From Candidatus Cloacimonas sp. SDB (GTDB lineage Bacteria > Cloacimonadota > Cloacimonadia > Cloacimonadales > TCS61), in NCBI GenBank assembly GCA_001412425.1, contig LKUH01000284.1, positions 1-12,154 on the forward strand: a stretch of 12,154 bases of DNA, given 5' to 3'. A program made the position numbers and the translations under genes. Each line of letters starts with the position of its first letter. The stretch's first letter is position 1. The notes beneath the pieces were generated by a model. The model ran no database searches. It saw nothing but the letters and a program-made list of their open reading frames with translations, and was not told the DNA's origin. Of the stretch, positions 7,857 through 12,154 are shown piece after piece.

Positions 7857-8293
7857 TGAAGATTAAGATGCGAAAAACGGAAGAAGCTGATCTTCCGGAG
7901 ATAATGGAAATTGAAAAAATGTCTTTTCGCGAGCCCTGGAAGAAAATATCATTTGAGGAAGAGATCAGGGATCATGAGAGTTTTACACTTCTATCTGGAG
8001 AGGAGATTGCAGGGTATATCTGCGGGTGGAAAATCCTGGATGAATACAATATAACAAATTTAGCAGTCAGGCCTGATCTTCATCGCAGAGGTTATGCCGA
8101 TCTGCTTGTTTCCAACCTGATTAATACCCACAAAGAGGATTGCAGATTAATCTATCTGGAAGTTAGAGAAAGTAATATTGCAGCACAGAATTTGTACAGG
8201 AAGAAGGGATTTAAAATAATTGGCATTCGCAGAAATTATTACTTGAACCCTGAAGAAGATGCAATAATAATGGGAATCAAATTTCCACAATGA
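7856..8293 (+). CDS. rimI: GNAT N-acetyltransferase, RimI-type (ribosomal protein S18 alanine acetyltransferase)
   Basis: RimI acetylates the N-terminal alanine of ribosomal protein S18 using acetyl-CoA. The protein is 145 residues, close to E. coli RimI (148). Visible features are ITNLAVRPDLHRRGYADLL (66-84), containing the acetyl-CoA-binding RRGYA loop, and the RimI-characteristic C-terminal half: LEVRESN (101-107) with the probable catalytic Glu102, AQNLYRKKGFK (110-120) with Tyr114, then RRNYYLNPEEDAIIMG (125-140). The start overlaps the preceding stop (TAATG); an alternative in-frame ATG at 7868 has no better ribosome-binding site. RimI is often encoded beside tsaB or tsaD, and neither is here. 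A broader protein N-acetyltransferase role cannot be excluded. Confidence 0.88.
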   Translation: MKIKMRKTEEADLPEIMEIEKMSFREPWKKISFEEEIRDHESFTLLSGEEIAGYICGWKILDEYNITNLAVRPDLHRRGYADLLVSNLINTHKEDCRLIYLEVRESNIAAQNLYRKKGFKIIGIRRNYYLNPEEDAIIMGIKFPQ

Positions 8294-8299
8294 GGTTTT

Positions 8300-8929
8300 A
8301 TGAAAGGAATGTTCATAACATTTGAAGGTACAGAAGGTTGTGGTAAAACGACCCAGGCAGAGTTGCTGGCAGATTATTTTCGGCAAAAAGGACAGGAAGT
8401 TCTGCTAACCCGTGAACCGGGAGGGCCAAAAATTGCTGAAAGTATTAGAATGATATTATTGAATAAAGATAATATCGAAATGCTGCCTGAGACGGAGTTG
8501 CTGCTTTATATGGCAAGTAGAAGTCAGCATACCGGTGAATGGATTATACCAGCTTTAAAAGCGGGGAAGATTGTAATTTCGGACAGATACTACGATTCTA
8601 CAATCGCTTATCAGGGAGCAGCTAGAAAAATTGACAGGAACATAATTGACACTATCAGGAAATATGCAACTTTTGGGTTAGTGCCGGATCTGACTTTTAT
8701 AATCGATTTGCCCGCAACAAAAGGGCTATCCAGAATAAAAAGGGAAAATGCTGACAGATTGGAACAGGAATCGCTTGAATTTCATACTAATGTCAGAAAG
8801 AGTTTTCTGGAAATTGCAGAAGAAGAAAGTAGATTCAGGATAATTAATGGAAATAAAAGTATTGAAGAAATTCATAAAGACGTTTTAAAAATAATTAAGG
8901 AAATACAGGAAGGCAGAGATGAAACTTAA
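8300..8929 (+). CDS. tmk: Thymidylate kinase
   Basis: The enzyme phosphorylates dTMP to dTDP with ATP, an essential step in dTTP synthesis. At 209 residues it is standard length. Motifs are the Walker A loop FEGTEGCGKTTQ (8-19), the REPGG nucleotide-interaction block (38-42), SDRYYDSTIAYQG (94-106) with the DRY motif, and the LID-region sequence ADRLEQESLEFHTNVRKSF (151-169). In the REPGG block the usual following Thr is Pro43, a mild departure. TGAGGT, overlapping the rimI stop codon, serves as the ribosome-binding site. The 3' end overlaps the next gene by 11 bases, indicating an operon. Confidence 0.96.
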   Translation: MKGMFITFEGTEGCGKTTQAELLADYFRQKGQEVLLTREPGGPKIAESIRMILLNKDNIEMLPETELLLYMASRSQHTGEWIIPALKAGKIVISDRYYDSTIAYQGAARKIDRNIIDTIRKYATFGLVPDLTFIIDLPATKGLSRIKRENADRLEQESLEFHTNVRKSFLEIAEEESRFRIINGNKSIEEIHKDVLKIIKEIQEGRDET

Positions 8930-10529
8930 CAAATTCAGTAGTGTAATAATCTCGATTAGTGTCATTGGCTGGTTTATTATTGCCTTGTTTCTATTTGATG
9001 CAGTATCCATAAATGCTGAAAATGATCCGGAACAGGTAAATGTATATAAGAAACTTAAACTCTTTAATGAGGTTCTGTTCAAATTACAGGAAAATTATGT
9101 AGATGATATAGACATTGATGTCCTGATAGATGCAGCCATCAAGGGTATGTTAGATGAAACCGATCCTCATACCACTTATTTTACTCCAGATGAATTTGAA
9201 CGTTTTAATACGGATACAAAAGGTGAATTTGGCGGTTTGGGAATTTCAATAGATAAAAAAGGTGAATACATAACTGTAGTATCACCCATCGAAGGTACAC
9301 CTGCTTACAATATGGGGATATTATCCGGGGATAGAATTGTAAAAGTTGATGGGGAAAACGTTGTCGGGATCTCAACTGATGAAGTTATTAAGAAAATGCG
9401 GGGTGAAAAGGGCACAAAAGTATTGATTGGTATCGAAAGACCGGGTGTTGAAGAAGAACTTAAATTCGAAATAATCCGCGATATTATCAAAATTGAGAGT
9501 ATACCCTATGCTTTCAAACTGGATAATGGGATCGGTTATATCAGGATCAGACAATTCAATGCCAACACAACAAAAGAACTGAGAGAAAAACTTGATACAC
9601 TGGAAGAAGAAGGCATTAGTGGTTTACTCATAGATCTGAGATTTAATCCTGGCGGTTTGTTAAGAGAAGCGGTTGACACTGTAAACGAATTTATCGGTAA
9701 AGATAAAAGAGTGGTTTTTACCAAAGGAAAGACACCTCAAGCCAATTTAGAATATAAAACCAGATATAACAGGATAAGAAATGGCTATCCTGTAATAGTT
9801 CTCATTAATGAAGCATCTGCCAGCGCAGCTGAAATATTTTCCGGCTCACTGCAGGACTGGGATAAAGGATTGGTAGTAGGGAAAACATCCTTTGGTAAAG
9901 GTTCGGTTCAAAGATTATTCCCTTTATCCGATGGTAATGGTCTAAAAGTTACAACTGCAAAATATTATATCAATTCCGGAAGATGTATTCACAAAGATCT
10001 TAATGATATGATTCTGAAAGGTGAAGATGTCTCGGATGAAGAAATCGAAAATGCCGAAGAAGAGCATATCAAGGATGTGCATTATACTGAAAATGGCAGA
10101 ATCGTTTATGGCGGAGGTGGAATTAACCCCGATATTGAGATCGATCAAAAAAGATTAAGTGATTTCGAAATGGAGTTACGCCGTAATAACAGTTTCTTCG
10201 ATTTCTCAATTGAATATTTACTGGAAGAGCAAGATGAGATAGATGTTAACTTTAGAACTAATGATGATATCATCACTGATTTCATGGAGCTTATAGAAAA
10301 GCAGGGTATAGAATTTGAACAGGCTGATCTGGATTCTTCTTACACCTGGATATCGAATGAGATAAGAAATAATGTTGTCAGCAGGAAATTTGGTCCAGTA
10401 GAAGGCTACAAGATTATTATTGAAGAAGATGCTCAGTTGCAGGAAGCTTTATCTCTGTTTGATAAATTCTCAAATTTGCAGGAAATGTTTGAATTTGCCG
10501 AAACCCTGAAATTAACTCAACAAAATTGA
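8919..10529 (+). CDS. S41-family carboxyl-terminal processing protease (CtpA-like) with PDZ domain and C-terminal extension
   Basis: This is a serine protease of the tail-specific protease family, exported and probably membrane-anchored by the hydrophobic stretch at about 9-27 (signal anchor or uncleaved signal). The N-terminal helical region (about 40-100) includes DPHTTYFTPDEF (82-93). A PDZ domain covers about 104-173 (GGLGISIDKKGEY onward). The S41 protease core runs from about 200 to 355. The dyad is read as Ser302 in NEASASAAEIFSG and Lys327 in TSFGKGSVQ, 25 residues apart as in E. coli Prc and B. subtilis CtpB, with Gln331 at K+4. After YGGGGINPDI (397-406) comes an approximately 120-residue acidic extension with no recognised domain. 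AGGAAGG upstream supports the start inside the tmk 3' end. It is the last gene before the terminator. Confidence 0.93.
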   Translation: MKLNKFSSVIISISVIGWFIIALFLFDAVSINAENDPEQVNVYKKLKLFNEVLFKLQENYVDDIDIDVLIDAAIKGMLDETDPHTTYFTPDEFERFNTDTKGEFGGLGISIDKKGEYITVVSPIEGTPAYNMGILSGDRIVKVDGENVVGISTDEVIKKMRGEKGTKVLIGIERPGVEEELKFEIIRDIIKIESIPYAFKLDNGIGYIRIRQFNANTTKELREKLDTLEEEGISGLLIDLRFNPGGLLREAVDTVNEFIGKDKRVVFTKGKTPQANLEYKTRYNRIRNGYPVIVLINEASASAAEIFSGSLQDWDKGLVVGKTSFGKGSVQRLFPLSDGNGLKVTTAKYYINSGRCIHKDLNDMILKGEDVSDEEIENAEEEHIKDVHYTENGRIVYGGGGINPDIEIDQKRLSDFEMELRRNNSFFDFSIEYLLEEQDEIDVNFRTNDDIITDFMELIEKQGIEFEQADLDSSYTWISNEIRNNVVSRKFGPVEGYKIIIEEDAQLQEALSLFDKFSNLQEMFEFAETLKLTQQN

Positions 10530-10544
10530 ACAAATAAACTGATT

Positions 10545-10574
10545 AAAAGCGAGGAGTTTTCCTCGCTTTTTTTT
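10545..10574. terminator. Strong intrinsic terminator between convergent genes, probably bidirectional
   Basis: An 11-bp perfect stem, AAAAGCGAGGA (10545-10555) with TCCTCGCTTTT (10560-10570), closes a four-base loop GTTT, and an eight-T run (10567-10574) follows on the plus strand. It begins 15 nt after the ctpA-like stop. On the minus strand the hairpin immediately follows the MATE stop codon, which overlaps the T-run (10573-10575), and its U-tract is only four bases, so termination is probably stronger in the plus direction. Confidence 0.93.
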
Positions 10575-12009
10575 ATTCGTAAATCTTGCCTTTTTTCCAA
10601 TTGCCCTGTTTGTAAAGTAAGAATGCAGCAGTTCCGGATAATATATTACTGATAAGCATTGACCACCAGATAGCGTCGTAAGGATGTTCCGATAAAGGTG
10701 ATGCCAGGGTTTTCAGGATTCGGGCTAAAAAGGAATTATTTAAAAATAAAAAATCCAGGATACGACCCGATAAAATAAAAACGAGTGGAATTCTGAATAT
10801 CCAGAGTCTGGAAACGTTGAAGATCATCGCTAATTTAGTGTGTCCCGATCCGTTAAATACTCCCATGAAGATGAAACCAATTGCAAAAATAAAAGAAGCT
10901 ATTGATGTTACTCTGAACATGCGTGAACCCACTTCTACAACCGCAGGATCATCAATGAATAATCTGGTAAGTTCAGCTCCGTGAAAATATAACGCTGTGC
11001 ACCCAAAAAACATTATCGTTAAAATGCTTACAAAGGCTATTTTTATACTTTTTACAGCTCTTTTTATTTTTCTCGCTCCCAGATTTTGTCCTACAATTGC
11101 TGCAAGAGCATTGCTTATACCCATGGAAGGCATCATAAAGAAACTGGTCATTCTATTGCCAATTGAGAAAGCAGAGATTATCAGGGTTCCGAATGAATTA
11201 ATAAAACCCTGCAGGACTAGAAATCCAAAACTGGTTACAGATTGTGAAAAGGAAGCTGGAATGCTAATTTTGAGAATCCTGGTCAGTAAAATTTTATCCG
11301 GTTTAATGTCATTGAGATCAGGCACTAAAACAGGGGTTTTCTTAAAAAGGAAATGGACTGCGAGGGCAGCAGCTATAATTCTGGCTATCAAAGTTGCAAG
11401 ACCTGCCCCTAAAACTTCCATGCGAGGAAAACCGCCCAGACCGAAAATAAATATCGGATCCAGGATCACGTTTATAGATACAGATATCAGCTGAATCTTC
11501 ATAGGTGATACAGTATCTCCCAGGCCATGAGCAAAGCTCTGGTAGGAGAGAAAGATGAACATGAATATAAGACCTGAGAGGATTAGCGTTAAATAGCTGT
11601 TGGCGCTTTCAAGTATAATCTCCGGTGTTTTCAGCAGGATTAAAATATCATCCAGTAATAGAAAACTTACGGAAATAAAGAATATACTGAAAATTAAAAT
11701 TATGATTAAGAATTGTCCCACTACCTTTTTAGCATTTTCTAATTGTCCCGCACCTTTGTATTGTGAGATCAGGGCAGTTCCTGCTACAACAAAACCGAAT
11801 CCGAAAGATGTTATGAAGAAGATCAAAGGGAAAGCCAAACCACTCACAGATACAGCATTCCTTGCATTTTCACCCAGTTTTCCTAACCAGAAAGTGTCGG
11901 TTAAATTATAGAACATCTGCAGAAAATTAGATAACATTATCGGCAGAGATAATCTGATCAGATTGTCAAAAACCTTTCCACTGGTAAGATCTTTTCCGGA
12001 TTGTAACAT
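10573..12009 (-). CDS. MATE-family multidrug/Na+ efflux transporter
   Basis: This 478-residue polytopic membrane protein has about twelve hydrophobic segments in two halves, as in the MATE family, whose members export drugs or metabolites in exchange for Na+ or H+. Family features seen are the N-terminal PIMLSNFLQMFYNLTDTFWL (23-42), HGLGDTVSPM (161-170) followed by NVILDPIFIFG (180-190) and GAGLATLIAR (201-210), then in the second half the start motif ISIPASFSQS (248-257) and IVGQNLGARK (305-314). The substrate is unknown, and sequence does not separate NorM from DinF subtypes with certainty. No clear Shine-Dalgarno precedes the ATG. The upstream gene on the same strand ends 35 nt before it, so it may be second in an operon. 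Its stop codon overlaps the shared terminator. Confidence 0.94.
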   Translation of the reverse strand: MLQSGKDLTSGKVFDNLIRLSLPIMLSNFLQMFYNLTDTFWLGKLGENARNAVSVSGLAFPLIFFITSFGFGFVVAGTALISQYKGAGQLENAKKVVGQFLIIILIFSIFFISVSFLLLDDILILLKTPEIILESANSYLTLILSGLIFMFIFLSYQSFAHGLGDTVSPMKIQLISVSINVILDPIFIFGLGGFPRMEVLGAGLATLIARIIAAALAVHFLFKKTPVLVPDLNDIKPDKILLTRILKISIPASFSQSVTSFGFLVLQGFINSFGTLIISAFSIGNRMTSFFMMPSMGISNALAAIVGQNLGARKIKRAVKSIKIAFVSILTIMFFGCTALYFHGAELTRLFIDDPAVVEVGSRMFRVTSIASFIFAIGFIFMGVFNGSGHTKLAMIFNVSRLWIFRIPLVFILSGRILDFLFLNNSFLARILKTLASPLSEHPYDAIWWSMLISNILSGTAAFLLYKQGNWKKGKIYE

Positions 12010-12044
12010 TAATTATCTAAGGTTCAGCATTGTTATGGTTGTAA

Positions 12045-12154
12045 TCAACAGGTCAAGTGTAAAGCTGCAGCTTTCTTATTTACCGGCAGTGCATTATATT
12101 TTTCTATTGCCTGCTTGGTTTTGCCGATAAATAATTCAATGTTTCTTTTTTTGC
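12045..12154 (-). CDS. 3' end of an unidentified protein-coding gene, cut by window edge
   Basis: One minus-strand frame is open from the right edge to a TGA at 12047-12045, giving 35 residues that begin KKRNIELFIGKTKQAI and end KKAAALHLTC. The other two frames are closed by stops (TGA or TAG) within the same stretch. The composition, an amphipathic helix rich in Lys, Ala and Leu, looks like a real C-terminus. I do not recognise the family. It runs in the same direction as the MATE gene with a 35-nt gap, consistent with an operon. Confidence 0.55.
   Translation of the reverse strand, partial: KKRNIELFIGKTKQAIEKYNALPVNKKAAALHLTC

Noticed and set aside
10997..11494. 165-residue plus-strand open frame inside the MATE gene
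   Set aside because: It is antisense to a clear MATE coding region, its product is basic and low in information with no motif, and it is a frame shadow.
11600..11911. 103-residue plus-strand open frame opposite the MATE N-terminal half
   Set aside because: It is the antisense shadow of conserved transmembrane segments.
1..12154. A novel defence, mobile or biosynthetic system
   Set aside because: Every substantial gene except one edge fragment belongs to a familiar housekeeping or transport family; no direct-repeat arrays, integrase, transposase, tRNA-flanked insertion or obvious compositional shift was seen.

Overview
The window reads as ordinary housekeeping chromosome from an AT-rich, Gram-negative (diderm) bacterium. 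The diderm inference rests on a lipoprotein lytic transglycosylase with LysM domains and on the general protein repertoire. AGA/AGG-rich arginine usage and the divergent but intact family motifs suggest a lineage outside the well-studied Proteobacteria. Something in the Cloacimonadota / Bacteroidota-Fibrobacterota sphere is my guess, but the sequence alone does not settle it. There are no rRNA or tRNA genes, insertion sequences, CRISPR arrays, phage genes or toxin-antitoxin pairs.

Layout. (1) Positions 1-1690, minus strand: a long-chain acyl-CoA synthetase running off the left edge just at its C-terminal end. (2) 1691-1879: a divergent intergenic region with possible promoters. (3) 1880-10529, plus strand: nine co-directional genes with gaps of 53 nt or less, two of the junctions being overlaps. 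They are trmB, a dGTPase-like HD phosphohydrolase, prfB, uppS, cdsA, a MltD-like lytic transglycosylase, rimI, tmk and a CtpA-type S41 protease. (4) 10545-10574: a strong hairpin terminator shared by two converging transcription units. (5) 10573-12009, minus strand: a MATE-family efflux transporter, preceded on the same strand by the 3' end of an unidentified gene at 12045-12154.

The plus-strand run mixes translation (tRNA m7G46 methylation, release factor 2, possible S18 acetylation), nucleotide metabolism (dNTP hydrolysis, thymidylate kinase) and envelope construction (undecaprenyl diphosphate synthesis, CDP-diacylglycerol synthesis, murein cleavage, periplasmic proteolysis). The uppS-cdsA pair is a classic bacterial neighbourhood. 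Here prfB rather than frr stands in front of it.

The best signal is in prfB. A simple ORF call begins at 3849 and misses the true N-terminus. The gene starts at 3731, reads 24 codons to an in-frame UGA, and continues in the +1 frame through the classical AGGAGG-N3-CUU-UGA-C autoregulatory frameshift site. This is a known mechanism, clearly preserved here. I found no convincing previously undescribed system.
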